A stretch of DNA of 36,987 nt, from the NCBI RefSeq assembly GCF_006546775.1, contig NZ_VICE01000052.1:1-36987 (forward strand). Reading direction: 5' to 3'. The notes beneath the pieces were generated by a model. It saw only the letters and a program-made list of their open reading frames with translations. It made no database searches and had not been told where the DNA came from. Made by a program: the position numbers and the translations under genes. Origin of the DNA: Marilutibacter aestuarii (lineage in GTDB: Bacteria; Pseudomonadota; Gammaproteobacteria; Xanthomonadales; Xanthomonadaceae). Shown here piece after piece: positions 24,142 to 33,377 of the stretch (the first letter of the stretch is position 1; every line of letters starts with the position of its first letter).

Positions 24142-26631
24142 ATGATTGCCCGTCCTTCCCGGCTCGCGCTCGCCGTCGCCGCATCGCTGGTCGCCATCGT
24201 CGCGCCGGCCCAGGCCCAGCAGGCCGATGACGCCGCCACCACCCTCGACCGCATCGAAGTGACCGGCTCGCGCGTGCTCGGGCGTACCGCCGAGGAAACC
24301 GCGGCCCCGGTCGACATCATCGGCCGCGAGGAAATCGAATCCACCGGTGCGATGGAAGTGGGCCAGATCCTGCAGATGCTGGAGCCCTCGTTCAACTTCT
24401 CGCGCACGTTCGTCTCCGACGGCACCGACATCCTGCGCCCGGCCACGCTGCGCGCGCTGGGCCCCGACCAGGTGCTCGTGCTCGTCAACGGCAAGCGCCG
24501 CCACCAGCAGGCGCTGGTCAACGTGCAACAGACGATCGGGCGTGGCTCGGCCGGCACCGACATCAACGCGATCCCGGTGTCCTCGATCGAGCGCATCGAA
24601 GTGCTGCGCGACGGCGCCGCCGCGCAATACGGCTCGGACGCGATCTCCGGCGTGATCAACATCATCCTGAAGAAGCAGACCGACCATACCGACGTCGTTG
24701 TCGAGGGCTCGCAGTACTACGCCGGCGACGGCGAGACGCTGCACGGCTCGGTCAACACCGGCTTCAAGCTCGGCGCCGACGGCGGCTTCATCAACCTCTC
24801 GGCCGAGGCCCGCAACCGCAACGAGACCAATCGCGCCGGTCCCGACAGCCTGCGGGTCGATCCGCCGCGCGTGACCCAGCGCCTGGGCGACGCCGACGCG
24901 AAGGACCAGTACCTGTGGTTCAACAGCGCACTGCCCGTCGGCGGTGGCGAGATGTATGCCTTTGGCGGCCTGTCCCGGCGCGAGGGCGACTCCTCGGGCT
25001 TCTTCCGCAGCGCCGGCGACAACCGCACCGTGCCGGACCTGTATCCCGACGGCTTCCTGCCCAACATCCTGACCACGGTCGACGACGGTTCCATCGCGGT
25101 CGGCTACCGCGCGCCGCTGGGCAATACCTGGGACTGGGACATCTCGGTCAACCACGGCCGCAGCCGCTTCGGTTTCGAGGAAGGCAATTCGGTCAACGTG
25201 TCGTGGTGGTACGAGCCGATCGATCCGACCGATCCGTCCGCCGGCATCTACGCCGACTCCCCCACCCAGGCCGACACCGGCAAGCTCGAGTACGACCAGA
25301 CCACCTTCAACCTCGACTTCCGCGGCAGCGTGGGCGGCTTCAACGGCGAGCCGCTGTACCTGGGCACGGGCCTGGAGTACCGCCGCGAGGACTACGCGAT
25401 CCGCGCCGGCGACCCGGTGTCCTACAGCTACGGTCGCACCAACGACCGCAGCATCGACATCGTGGGCCAGACCGGCGAGATCGCCCAGCCGGGCATGCAG
25501 GGTTTCCCCGGCTTCTCGCCGACCGAGGCCGTCGACGAAGGGCGCCACAACGTGGCGGTGTACCTGGACGCGGAGACCAACCTCAGCGAGCGATTCCTGC
25601 TGGGCGCCGCCGTGCGCTTCGAGGACTACTCCGACTTCGGCAACACCACCACCGGCAAGCTGTCGGCGCGCTTCGACGCGACCGAGGCCTTCGCCGTGCG
25701 CGGCACGGTCTCCACCGGGTTCCGCGCGCCGGGCGTGCAGCAGCTGTTCTACGGCCAGCGCTCGACCAACCTCAACGCCGCCGGTGTGCTGACCGACACC
25801 CTCACCGCGCGCCAGGACAGCGACGTCACCCGTGCCTTCGGCATCGAGCCCCTGCAGGAGGAGACCTCGACCAGCGGTTCGCTGGGCTTCGTCATCACCC
25901 CGAACGATCGCTTCTCGCTGACCGTCGACCTGTTCCGCATCGACATCGACGACCGCATCATCTTCTCCAGCAACATCCAGCCCGAGTCGGTCGGCACCGA
26001 CGGCAACCCCTGTGCGGCCGACAACGCCAACTGCCCGATCAGCGCGATCCTCGACCCGATCGGTGTCGGCCAGGTGCTGTTCTTCACCAACGCCATCGAC
26101 ACCCGCACGACCGGCCTGGACATCGTCGCCAACCACAACACCGAGTTCCAGGGCGGCTCGACGCTCAACGTCACCGCGTTGCTGCACTTCAACGAGACCG
26201 AAGTGACCGCGCGTCGCTCGCAGTCGCCGATCCTCTCGCCGGAGGCGCTGTTCGACGACACCCAGGTGACCCTGCTCGAGGAAGGGCAGCCGGGCCAGCA
26301 CCACGTGCTGCAGGCCATCTGGGGCAAGGATGCCTGGCAGCTGACCGGCCGTGCGAACTACTACGGCTCGGTTGCCGGCGAAGGCTTCACGCCGGGCATC
26401 AAGCAGACCTGGGGCGGCAAGACCCTGTTCGACCTGGCCGTGCGCTACGCCTTCTCCGACGCGCTCGCGCTCACCGTGGGCGGCAACAACATCTTCGACA
26501 CCTATCCCGACAAATGGGACGAGGTCGACGGCGCCCCGTTCCCGCAACTGGGCTTCAAGTACGGCTGGGAGACCTTGCCGTTCGGCATGAATGGCGGTAG
26601 TTATTACATGCGGCTGAACTACAGGTTCTGA
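24142..26631 (+). CDS. TonB-dependent outer-membrane receptor
   Basis: An 829-residue outer-membrane receptor. A signal peptide (about 1-26, ending AQAQ) is followed by a TonB-box-like LDRIEVTGSRV. The plug domain (about 45-160) includes the RIEVLRDGAAAQYGSDAISGVINIILK motif region, and a 22-strand barrel ends in Phe (YYMRLNYRF). It imports a ligand using the TonB energy system; the ligand is unknown. One disulfide-prone loop holds NPCAADNANCPI. AAAGGAA lies before the start. There is no neighbouring transporter, sigma factor or TonB gene to hint at the substrate. A strong terminator follows. The protein is typical of the large, varied TonB receptor set of Xanthomonadaceae. Confidence 0.95.
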   Translation: MIARPSRLALAVAASLVAIVAPAQAQQADDAATTLDRIEVTGSRVLGRTAEETAAPVDIIGREEIESTGAMEVGQILQMLEPSFNFSRTFVSDGTDILRPATLRALGPDQVLVLVNGKRRHQQALVNVQQTIGRGSAGTDINAIPVSSIERIEVLRDGAAAQYGSDAISGVINIILKKQTDHTDVVVEGSQYYAGDGETLHGSVNTGFKLGADGGFINLSAEARNRNETNRAGPDSLRVDPPRVTQRLGDADAKDQYLWFNSALPVGGGEMYAFGGLSRREGDSSGFFRSAGDNRTVPDLYPDGFLPNILTTVDDGSIAVGYRAPLGNTWDWDISVNHGRSRFGFEEGNSVNVSWWYEPIDPTDPSAGIYADSPTQADTGKLEYDQTTFNLDFRGSVGGFNGEPLYLGTGLEYRREDYAIRAGDPVSYSYGRTNDRSIDIVGQTGEIAQPGMQGFPGFSPTEAVDEGRHNVAVYLDAETNLSERFLLGAAVRFEDYSDFGNTTTGKLSARFDATEAFAVRGTVSTGFRAPGVQQLFYGQRSTNLNAAGVLTDTLTARQDSDVTRAFGIEPLQEETSTSGSLGFVITPNDRFSLTVDLFRIDIDDRIIFSSNIQPESVGTDGNPCAADNANCPISAILDPIGVGQVLFFTNAIDTRTTGLDIVANHNTEFQGGSTLNVTALLHFNETEVTARRSQSPILSPEALFDDTQVTLLEEGQPGQHHVLQAIWGKDAWQLTGRANYYGSVAGEGFTPGIKQTWGGKTLFDLAVRYAFSDALALTVGGNNIFDTYPDKWDEVDGAPFPQLGFKYGWETLPFGMNGGSYYMRLNYRF

Positions 26632-26652
26632 CCTGGACACAGCAGGGGGAGG

Positions 26653-26690
26653 GATGCCGGGCGGTGGGGAGACCGTCCGGCATCACTTTC
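26653..26690 (+). terminator. Terminator after the first TonB receptor
   Basis: A 13-bp stem with one G-T pair, GATGCCGGGCGGT (26653-26665) with ACCGTCCGGCATC (26672-26684), is followed by ACTTTC. A second, smaller stem at 26713-26731 (GGGCCGG/CCGGCCC) lies toward the convergent cca gene and may serve that direction. Confidence 0.75.
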
Positions 26691-26776
26691 AAGGGCATTT
26701 GTGGACCCTCGCGGGCCGGTTCTCCCGGCCCTCTGGACGTCATCCCGCCCGCCACGGCGGTCATGCAGTTTCGACC

Positions 26777-28000
26777 TCAATCCCTTCGGGTGGCGGCGAT
26801 CGCGGCGATGCGCGCGCGGCGCAGGGCCTCGCCGACCTCGGGTCCTGAACGGCCTTCCGCGACGTCGCGCGCACGCACGGCGCAGGCCGCCGCGAGCGCG
26901 TCGCGCAGGCAGGCGGCCTGCGGGTAGGGGGTCTGCGTAAGGCCGGTCCGGCCGCGCTTGTCGGCCTCGCACACCGTGGCCAGGGCGTCGATGCGGCCCG
27001 GGTTGCGGAAGCCGTCGCAGCGGGCGATCAGGTCATGCACGGTGGTGGCGCGCAGTTCGGCGAACCGGTGCACGTTGAGGTGTTCGCGACAGGCGACGGT
27101 GGCCAGTTGGCGATGCTCCGCGGGCACTTTCAGGCGTTCGCACAGCGCGGCCAGCGGCGCCAGGCCGGCATGTTCATGGCCGACATGCGCGGGCAGCCGC
27201 TCGATGGGCGTGAGCGCCTTGCCCAGGTCGTGGACCAGCGCGGCGAAGCCGACCACGTCATTGCCCGGCGCCAGTCGCGCGGCCATGTCGCAAACCAGTT
27301 CGACGTGGACGCCGGTGTCGACCTCGGGGTGGTATTCGGCCCGTTGGGGCACGCCATACAGGGCGTCGACCTCGGGCAGCACCACCGCGAGCGCACCGCA
27401 GTCGCGCAAGGTGCGCAGGAAGGCCGACGGCGCAGCGGTACGCAGGGCGCCGCGCAGTTCCTGCCAGACGCGCTCGGGCACCAGCTCGGACAGCTCGCCG
27501 GAAGCGACCATGCGCTGCATCATCGCCCGGGTCTCGTCGGCGACGCTGAAGCCCAGGGGGGCGAAGCGTGCCATGAATCGCGCCGCGCGCAGCACGCGCA
27601 GCGGATCCTCCTCGAAGGCGGGACCGACATGGCGCAGCACGCGCGCGCGGATATCCGCCTCACCGCCGAACGGATCGACCAGACGGCCGTCCCCGGCCTC
27701 GGCAATGGCGTTGATGGTGAAGTCGCGGCGGACCAGGTCGTCCTCCAGGGTCACCGTCGGTTCGGCGTGGACGACGAAACCGCCGTGGCCGCGCCCGCTC
27801 TTGCGCTCCGTGCGCGCGAGCGCGTGTTCCTCGCCGGTATCCGGGTGCAGGAACACCGGGAAGTCGCGGCCGACCTGGCGGAAGCCGCGTGCCAGCATCG
27901 CCTCGGGCGTGCTGCCGACCACCACCCAGTCGCGGTCGCCGGGCGGCAGCCCGAGCAGGCGGTCGCGTACCGCGCCGCCAACGAGGTAGGTCGTGCTCAT
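26777..28000 (-). CDS. cca: Multifunctional CCA-adding tRNA nucleotidyltransferase
   Basis: A 407-residue class II nucleotidyltransferase that adds or repairs the 3'-CCA of tRNAs. The N-terminal head shows GGAVRD, the metal aspartates Asp22 and Asp24 (GDRDWVVVG) and [10 protein letters not shown]. The neck has [19 protein letters not shown]-terminal HD domain ([13 protein letters not shown], about residue 250) is the phosphohydrolase part found in the long proteobacterial form, and the length matches E. coli Cca (412). It starts 10 bases after the stop of the NDUFA9-like gene, making it the last gene of the operon slt - NDUFA9-like - cca. Confidence 0.97.
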   Translation of the reverse strand: MSTTYLVGGAVRDRLLGLPPGDRDWVVVGSTPEAMLARGFRQVGRDFPVFLHPDTGEEHALARTERKSGRGHGGFVVHAEPTVTLEDDLVRRDFTINAIAEAGDGRLVDPFGGEADIRARVLRHVGPAFEEDPLRVLRAARFMARFAPLGFSVADETRAMMQRMVASGELSELVPERVWQELRGALRTAAPSAFLRTLRDCGALAVVLPEVDALYGVPQRAEYHPEVDTGVHVELVCDMAARLAPGNDVVGFAALVHDLGKALTPIERLPAHVGHEHAGLAPLAALCERLKVPAEHRQLATVACREHLNVHRFAELRATTVHDLIARCDGFRNPGRIDALATVCEADKRGRTGLTQTPYPQAACLRDALAAACAVRARDVAEGRSGPEVGEALRRARIAAIAATRRD

Positions 28001-28010
28001 CGCGCCGTGC

Positions 28011-28946
28011 TCACCCGGCCTCGTCGAGGCCGAGGATGGCGGGCACGCGTTCGACCACCGGCGTCGCGGTGATGCCCAGCCGCGCCAGTCCGTCCTCGAT
28101 GCTGACCGAGTCCAGTTGCAGCGAACGCCAGTTGTCGCGGCTGATGGGCTTGCCGGGCAGGAACTCGCCGACGTTGGCCTGCAGGCGCCCGAGTGCGTCC
28201 GGCAGGGGCAGGATCAGGCGATGGCGTCCGCGCGCGCGGGCAGTGAGGCGGATGATGTCGGCCAGGTCGAGCACATCGGGCCCGACCAGGGGGTAGGTCT
28301 GGTGGATGCTGGCCGGATTGCCGAGCGCACGCGCGAAGGCTTCGACGACATCGCCGATCCACACCGGCTGGAACTTCGCGTCCGCCCGCCCGACCGGCAG
28401 CACGGGGGCGAAGCGCAGCAGGCCATCGAAGCGGCAGAACAGGCCATCGCCCGGACCGGCGATCACCGAGGGCTGGAACAGGGTCCAGTCCAGCCGCGAA
28501 GCACGCACCTCGCGTTCGGCGTGGCCGCGCGCCTGCAGGTAATGGCTTTCGCCCTTGCCGGCGTGCAGCGCGCTCATCTGCAACAGTCGACGCACGCCGT
28601 TGTCGTGCATCGCGCTGAGCAGCGAGCGCGTCAAGGCGGTGAACACGCGCTCGAAGCCTTCGCCGCTGTCGCCCTTTTCGTTGAGGATGCCGACGAGGTT
28701 GACGACGGCGTCGGCATCGTCGAGCACCGCACGCAGGAAATCCACGTCGTGCACGTCGCCTTCCAGCAGGCTGGCGTCGCGGGTGAGCCGTGCGCGCCGG
28801 GCCCGGTACTCCGCGGGTGCCGTGCCGGGGCCGCGGCTGAGCACGGTGACGCGGGCGCCGTCGTCGAGCAGGCGCCGGACCAGCGGACGGCCGACGAAGC
28901 CGGTGCCGCCGAGGACGACGACGTGGGTCGCAGGCGTGGCGGCCAT
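28011..28946 (-). CDS. NAD(P)-binding protein, complex I NDUFA9-like
   Basis: A 311-residue atypical SDR with an N-terminal Rossmann motif [18 protein letters not shown]. Other motifs are [21 protein letters not shown] and [15 protein letters not shown], as in the NDUFA9-like family. These resemble the accessory subunit of mitochondrial complex I, but their role in bacteria is not settled. There is no Tyr-x3-Lys catalytic pair at the classic spacing, which fits a non-enzymatic or atypical member. The ATG at 28946 overlaps the slt stop by 4 bases (ATGA), implying translational coupling. Its place between slt and cca is conserved in relatives, to my knowledge. Confidence 0.85.
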   Translation of the reverse strand: MAATPATHVVVLGGTGFVGRPLVRRLLDDGARVTVLSRGPGTAPAEYRARRARLTRDASLLEGDVHDVDFLRAVLDDADAVVNLVGILNEKGDSGEGFERVFTALTRSLLSAMHDNGVRRLLQMSALHAGKGESHYLQARGHAEREVRASRLDWTLFQPSVIAGPGDGLFCRFDGLLRFAPVLPVGRADAKFQPVWIGDVVEAFARALGNPASIHQTYPLVGPDVLDLADIIRLTARARGRHRLILPLPDALGRLQANVGEFLPGKPISRDNWRSLQLDSVSIEDGLARLGITATPVVERVPAILGLDEAG

Positions 28947-30994
28947 CAGCCGGCCTCCGCCGCGGCGTGCGCGCCGGCGTCGCACACGAAGCCTTTGCGC
29001 GGGCCGTCCACGCGGCCGCGGATGCGATCGCCGAGGGTCAGCGCGTCGCCGTCCAGCTTCCAGTCGTAGATCACGCTGAAGGCCAGCACGCGGGCGACGT
29101 ATTCGCGCGTTTCCTTGTAGCTCACCGTTTCGATCCAGAAGTCCGGGTCCATGCCGGGGCGCTGGGTGCGCCAGCGCAGCAGCGGCGTGGGGCCGGCGTT
29201 GTAGCCGGCGATGGCGAAATAGGGTTGCCCGCCGTTCTCGTCCATCATCTGCCGCAGGTAGGCGCTGCCGAGGATGATGTTGGTGTCGGGGTCGTAGAGG
29301 CTCTCCGCGCCGCCCCAGGGCAGCCCCAGGCGCGCGGCGACGCTCGCCCCGGTGCCCGGCAGGATCTGCATCAGGCCCAGGGCATTCGCGGGCGAGCGCG
29401 CGCGCGGGTTGAAGGTGCTCTCGGCACGGATCTCGGCGGCGACCCAGGCCGGGTCAAGGCGGTTCTTCGCCGCCTCGCGGCGCAACGTGGCGTCGTGGTG
29501 CAGCGGGAAGCGCAGGTCGTAGAGGCGTCGCTCGTCCTCGTTCTCGAGGTCCAGGCCGAACACGGCGCGGTCGAACCAGCCATTGGCCAGGGCATACTCC
29601 ACCGCCACCAGGCGCTCGGCGTCGCTGAAGCGCGCGCGCGCGTCCTTCCATTCGGCCGCGGCCCAGCCCGGTTGTCCGAGTCGCGCCAGCGACACCGCGC
29701 GCCGGAGGGCGGCATCACCGGTCACCCGGGCGACGGTCGCGGCCGGGGCGTCCGGCTGCCACGGGCACAGCGTGTAGGGCTGCCGCAGGCGGTCGGCGGC
29801 CAGGAAGCCATGGAAGTCACTGTTGCCCGCGGCGAGGCCGTACAGGCGCTTCGCGGTGGCGGCATCCCCGGCCTTCTCCGCCAGCCGCGCCTCGAAGTAC
29901 TGCCAGCGCGATTCGCCGCGCTGCGCGTCGCCCATCTTGTGGATCGCCGCGAGCGCCGCCGGCCAGTCCGAACGCGACATCGCTTCGCGCACGCGCCACT
30001 CATGCAGGCGCGGGTCGTAGCTGGCGGCCGGCACGGCGGCCAGTCGACGCGCCGAGTCGGGCAGGTAGGACGCCACCGTCCACAGCGCGACCTGGTACAG
30101 CACGCGCCCGCGATCGGCTTCGCTGAAATCCAGGGCGCGCGCGTATTGCGGCAGCTGGGCCTCGGCGGCGTCGGGATCGGCCTTGCCGAGGCGGGCCAGG
30201 CCCTGGGAGGCGACGAGCCGGCTGCGCGCGGTCTTCGGCCAGGCCAGCGCGCGCGCGTGCGGCGCGTCGAGGAAAGCGGCGTAATCGTTGGCCAGCGCCT
30301 GCTGGTCCGCGGGCAGGCCGCGGGCGATGCTGCGCATGACGCCCGGTTGCCAGGCCTCGGCGGCGAGGTCGAAGCGCTGCCAGCGCAGCTCGGGCGTCAG
30401 GCCGCCGCGCGCGGCGAGCGTCGCGAACGGCGGGTCGCAGGCGTCCGGCAGTGACTCGCCGCTGCGGATCCAGATCGCCTGCGCGCGCGCATTCCAGTCC
30501 GCCCCTGGCTGACCGGTGGCCTGCTCGGCCTGCAGCCGCTGGCAGGCCAGCGCAGTGCCGTCGGTGCCGTCGCGCCAGGCAGCGTTGAACGCGGACCAGT
30601 CCTCTCGCCGGGCGGCCTGGGCCAGCCAGGCCTTGCGGAAGGTATCGCCCACCGGGCTGCCGTCGTGGCGTGCCAGGAAGGCTTCGGCGCGATCGCGCGG
30701 CAGGGTGTCCAGGTCCCGCGCCAGGCTGGCGTACTCGATCCAGGGGTAGAGGGGGTGGTCGGCCAGGTCGCCGTAGGCGCTGGCGTCGAAACGGCCGGCA
30801 CGCGCGGCGTCGATCGCGTCGCCCACGCGCGGCAGGCGCGGATCGGCGAGCGGCTGCATCGACGACGCGCGCGCGGCCGGGCTGGCCGACGCGGCGAGCA
30901 TCGCCGGTGCGGGTGAGGATTGGGCGCAGCCGGCGGCCGCGAGGGCGGCCAGGGCAAGCGCGAGAACGGCGAGTCGGGGGAGGGGGACGCTCAT
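28946..30994 (-). CDS. slt: Soluble lytic murein transglycosylase (Slt70 type), lipoprotein
   Basis: A 682-residue periplasmic enzyme that cuts peptidoglycan glycan strands to 1,6-anhydro ends. The N-terminus (MSVPLPRLAVLALALAALA) ends in the lipobox-like LAAAGC, so unlike E. coli Slt70 it may be lipid-anchored. A long alpha-superhelical domain (about 45-500, ending with DLRFPL) is followed by the catalytic domain, with Glu525 in EIRAESTFNPRA and then GLMQILPGTG and GYNAGPTP. It is the first gene of the operon with the NDUFA9-like gene and cca. There is no ribosome site upstream, and a -10-like TATAGT lies only 6 bases before the ATG. Confidence 0.94.
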   Translation of the reverse strand: MSVPLPRLAVLALALAALAAAGCAQSSPAPAMLAASASPAARASSMQPLADPRLPRVGDAIDAARAGRFDASAYGDLADHPLYPWIEYASLARDLDTLPRDRAEAFLARHDGSPVGDTFRKAWLAQAARREDWSAFNAAWRDGTDGTALACQRLQAEQATGQPGADWNARAQAIWIRSGESLPDACDPPFATLAARGGLTPELRWQRFDLAAEAWQPGVMRSIARGLPADQQALANDYAAFLDAPHARALAWPKTARSRLVASQGLARLGKADPDAAEAQLPQYARALDFSEADRGRVLYQVALWTVASYLPDSARRLAAVPAASYDPRLHEWRVREAMSRSDWPAALAAIHKMGDAQRGESRWQYFEARLAEKAGDAATAKRLYGLAAGNSDFHGFLAADRLRQPYTLCPWQPDAPAATVARVTGDAALRRAVSLARLGQPGWAAAEWKDARARFSDAERLVAVEYALANGWFDRAVFGLDLENEDERRLYDLRFPLHHDATLRREAAKNRLDPAWVAAEIRAESTFNPRARSPANALGLMQILPGTGASVAARLGLPWGGAESLYDPDTNIILGSAYLRQMMDENGGQPYFAIAGYNAGPTPLLRWRTQRPGMDPDFWIETVSYKETREYVARVLAFSVIYDWKLDGDALTLGDRIRGRVDGPRKGFVCDAGAHAAAEAG

Positions 30995-31000
30995 GCGCTG

Positions 31001-31006
31001 ACTATA
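31001..31006 (-). promoter_or_regulatory. -10 element adjacent to the slt start codon
   Basis: Read leftward, TATAGT at 31006-31001 ends 6 bases before the slt ATG (30994), which puts the transcription start at or beside the A of ATG. No Shine-Dalgarno sequence exists in between. The -35 is poor (TCAAAG, 18-base spacer). If real, the slt mRNA would be leaderless. Confidence 0.35.
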
Positions 31007-31164
31007 GCCGAGCGGATATGAAGCCTTTGACGATGCGCGCGTGCGCGCCATGGCCATCACGCCGTGTGCGGACATGGGTCACGTCGCGCCGCCACGGGTC
31101 CTTCGACGGTGCGGGCGCTGGCGCCTTCCCGTACCCTTCACGCGACCCGATCCCGGTGCCGACC

Positions 31165-31974
31165 ATGTTGCTCTCCCTGCCCGTGTCCATGCTGTTGTTC
31201 CTGCTGCTGGGCGCCATTGCCGGCGTGCTCGCGGGCCTGCTCGGCGTGGGTGGGGGGCTGGTGCTGGTGGCCGCGCTCGCCTGGCTGCTGCCCTTGATGG
31301 GGATCCCGCAGGAGGCGGCCATGCACGCGGCCCTGGCCAGTTCGCTCGCCAGCATCGTGCTGACCGCGGCCGCGTCGGCGCGCGCGCATCACAGGCGCGG
31401 CAGCGTGATGTGGGCGACGGTGGCCTGGATGGTCCCGGGCCTGCTGCTGGGCGGGTGGCTCGGCAGTGGCCTGGCGGTGAGGATCGACGATGCCGTCCTG
31501 CGCTACCTGGTGGCCGGCTATTGCGTGGTCGCGGCCGCGCAGATGCTGACTGGGCGGCGCCGCGCGAACGACCGCGATGCGGCGCCTCCGCGCGGCATCG
31601 GCATGAGCTTGGCCGGCAGCGGCATCGGCGCCCTGTCGGCGGTCATCGGCATCGGTGGGGGCAGCATGACCGTGCCCTTGCTGGTCGCGCTGGGTTCGGC
31701 ACCGGTACGCGCGGTGGGCACGTCCTCCGCCTGTGGCGTCGCCATCGGCCTGGCCAGCGCGCTGGGATATGCGATGCATGCGCCGGACGGGGCGTTGCCG
31801 GCCCACGCGGTCGGCTATGTCTACCTGCCGGCGGCGGCTGGCGTGGCGGCGGCCTCGGTATTCGCAGCGCCGCTGGGCACGCGACTGGCCCACCACTTGT
31901 CGGGCGAGACCCTGAAGCGCGTGTTCGCGGGTTTCCTCCTGCTGGTCGGCGCCAGCCTGCTGCTGGGGGCCTGA
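31165..31974 (+). CDS. TauE/SafE family permease
   Basis: A 269-residue inner-membrane protein with about eight hydrophobic segments in two related halves, each beginning with the family motif (GLLGVGGGLVLV at residues 24-35; VIGIGGGSMTVPLL in the second half). TauE/SafE proteins export sulfite, sulfoacetate or related organic anions; here the substrate is unknown. The ATG at 31165 was chosen because it leads straight into the first helix; no clear ribosome site is present. It is divergent from slt and ends 18 bases before the convergent BLUF gene. Confidence 0.9.
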   Translation: MLLSLPVSMLLFLLLGAIAGVLAGLLGVGGGLVLVAALAWLLPLMGIPQEAAMHAALASSLASIVLTAAASARAHHRRGSVMWATVAWMVPGLLLGGWLGSGLAVRIDDAVLRYLVAGYCVVAAAQMLTGRRRANDRDAAPPRGIGMSLAGSGIGALSAVIGIGGGSMTVPLLVALGSAPVRAVGTSSACGVAIGLASALGYAMHAPDGALPAHAVGYVYLPAAAGVAAASVFAAPLGTRLAHHLSGETLKRVFAGFLLLVGASLLLGA

Positions 31975-31992
31975 GCGACCCGGGTGACCGGC

Positions 31993-32451
31993 TCAGTTGA
32001 ACGTGGCGGCGCGGCGCGGCGGAGTATCGGCCTGCCACTTGTTCCAGTAGTAGAGGATCAGCGACAGGCTTTCCGGGCATTCGACGGTGTCGCGGGTCAC
32101 CGGCATTTCCTCCAGCCAGGCCGCATGTGCGTCGGCTTGGGCGACGCTGCGCGGGGTCTCGCAGAAGGCCATGGTCCAGGTGGAGAACTGCCGGCGCGAG
32201 ATGCTCTGCCGCAGCAGTTCGCGGATGTTGTCGTGGCTGCGCGCCGCGCGGATGCGTCCATATACCGCGTCGACGCTCTTGGCGGGCCCTTCGAAATACT
32301 GGAAGAACGCGCCCCGGTGGTGGAACAGTACCCCGGATACCCCGACGTCGTCATTGAAGCGGCGCGCATCCATCAGCAGGGCGTCCATCGCCCAGGGCGG
32401 CAGGCCACGGCAGACCGTGCTGGTATAGGCGATCGCAATCAGGTCACTCAT
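31993..32451 (-). CDS. Stand-alone BLUF blue-light photoreceptor
   Basis: A 152-residue protein made almost wholly of a BLUF domain, which binds FAD and senses blue light. The photochemical residues are all present with the right spacing: Tyr9 (IAYTS), Asn33 (ARRFNDDVGVSGVL), Gln51 (FFQYFEGP), Trp92 and Met94 (FSTWTMAF). Tyr-Gln distance is 42 and Tyr-Trp 83, as in AppA (Tyr21, Gln63, Trp104). The last 50 residues form two helices and a tail (SLILYYWNKWQ) as in short BLUF proteins such as PixD. No EAL, GGDEF or DNA-binding effector is fused or adjacent, so it must act by protein contact. AGGGGAG precedes the ATG. Confidence 0.93.
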   Translation of the reverse strand: MSDLIAIAYTSTVCRGLPPWAMDALLMDARRFNDDVGVSGVLFHHRGAFFQYFEGPAKSVDAVYGRIRAARSHDNIRELLRQSISRRQFSTWTMAFCETPRSVAQADAHAAWLEEMPVTRDTVECPESLSLILYYWNKWQADTPPRRAATFN

Positions 32452-32668
32452 GGCGGCTCCCCTCGGACGTTACCGATGGCTCGCCTCCCCCCCCAGGGCG
32501 ATTCGGGCGCCCGGGTTCCCGGCCCGCACGCTCCGCAACGATCATGCGCCCGTCGCGCGGACGGGTCAAACGCCTGCGCGCGTTGCAGCATGGCCTCCCG
32601 GCTTCCAGTCGGCCACGGGGTCGGCCGGCAAGGGGCAGGCGCGTTGTGGCGCGCCCACCCGTCCCGCT

Positions 32669-33034
32669 TCAGGCAAGCTGCCTGGGGTTGGTCCGTAGGC
32701 CTTTTTTGCCTGCCTCGCTCTCCAGCACGAAGAACACGATCAAGACGATCGCACCGGGCAAGGGGATCAGTCCGATGAGCAGCCAGCAGCCGCTGCGGCC
32801 CGTGTCGTGCAGTCGGCGAACCCCTGCGGCAATGCCGGTCACCAGCACCGCCAGACTGTAGACCCGTCCGGGGTAGCCGCCACCGCTCTGCGTGGTGAAG
32901 CCCAGCAGGCCGTCGACGAAGGCCAAGGCGATGGCGAACAGGATGTTGAACAGCACGAACATCCAGTGTTCCTTGCGGCGCGAATGCCCCGAGGGTTCCG
33001 TGCACTCCTTCAGTGCGTGCAGGTACCAGTTCAA
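32669..33034 (-). CDS. DUF805 membrane protein
   Basis: A 121-residue inner-membrane protein of the DUF805 (YhaH-like) family, function unknown. It has NWYLHALKE at the start, then SGHSRRKEHWMFVLFNILF, the family signature, and VRRLHDTGRSGCWLLIGLIPLPG. About three or four hydrophobic helices are visible. The frame extends to a GTG at 33169, but the added residues are basic, unlike the family. Homologs begin M-NWYLHAL, and here the matching codon is TTG at 33034, so a TTG start is chosen. No strong ribosome site is present. It is separated from the BLUF gene by 217 bases (32452-32668) with no other gene. Confidence 0.85.
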   Translation of the reverse strand: MNWYLHALKECTEPSGHSRRKEHWMFVLFNILFAIALAFVDGLLGFTTQSGGGYPGRVYSLAVLVTGIAAGVRRLHDTGRSGCWLLIGLIPLPGAIVLIVFFVLESEAGKKGLRTNPRQLA

Positions 33035-33148
33035 GTTGCCCCATGTGGACCCGCGCTTGGCCGAAAATCCCGGCGGCGTTACGGGATCGCCCGGTACGGT
33101 GCGACGCCACTCCCGGCGCCGGTGCCTGAACGCGCGTTCAGTTTGACT

Positions 33149-33242
33149 CCCGTCTGGCGACGATGGCACGGCATCGATTGACGATGAACGCCATTCCTTT
33201 CAATGGCTTGGCGCGGCTTTTCGTGCCAACGCGCCAGACGGG
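33149..33242. promoter_or_regulatory. Long inverted repeat and hairpin between DUF805 gene and second TonB receptor
   Basis: The 343-base interval 33035-33377 has a perfect 11-base inverted repeat, CCCGTCTGGCG (33149-33159) and CGCCAGACGGG (33232-33242), 72 bases apart. Inside lies a smaller perfect hairpin, GCCATT-CCTTTC-AATGGC (33190-33207). Downstream, an AT-rich patch (CACAAAAAGTTTACAAACC near 33273) could be the receptor gene promoter. No gene is seen. The arrangement suits a looping operator, but no protein can be named. Confidence 0.4.
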
Positions 33243-33377
33243 GCAATGCCTCCCGGCAGTTGTGGTGGATTCACAAAAAGTTTACAAACCCTCAGCACCC
33301 CAAGGACATGGACAGGGGATAGGGGTGTGTTGGTTCGTCATTTTTTGTCAGCCATTGATCTAGGGAGAGAGAGCAAC

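Noticed and set aside
24070-26640. 856-codon - strand open frame opposite the first TonB receptor
   Set aside because: Antisense shadow; Val/Asp/His-rich translation with no domain.
28011-28946. NDUFA9-like and MidA/NDUFAF7-like genes as a complex I assembly cluster
   Set aside because: The two genes are 5 kb apart on opposite strands and no nuo gene is present; the names only reflect mitochondrial relatives.
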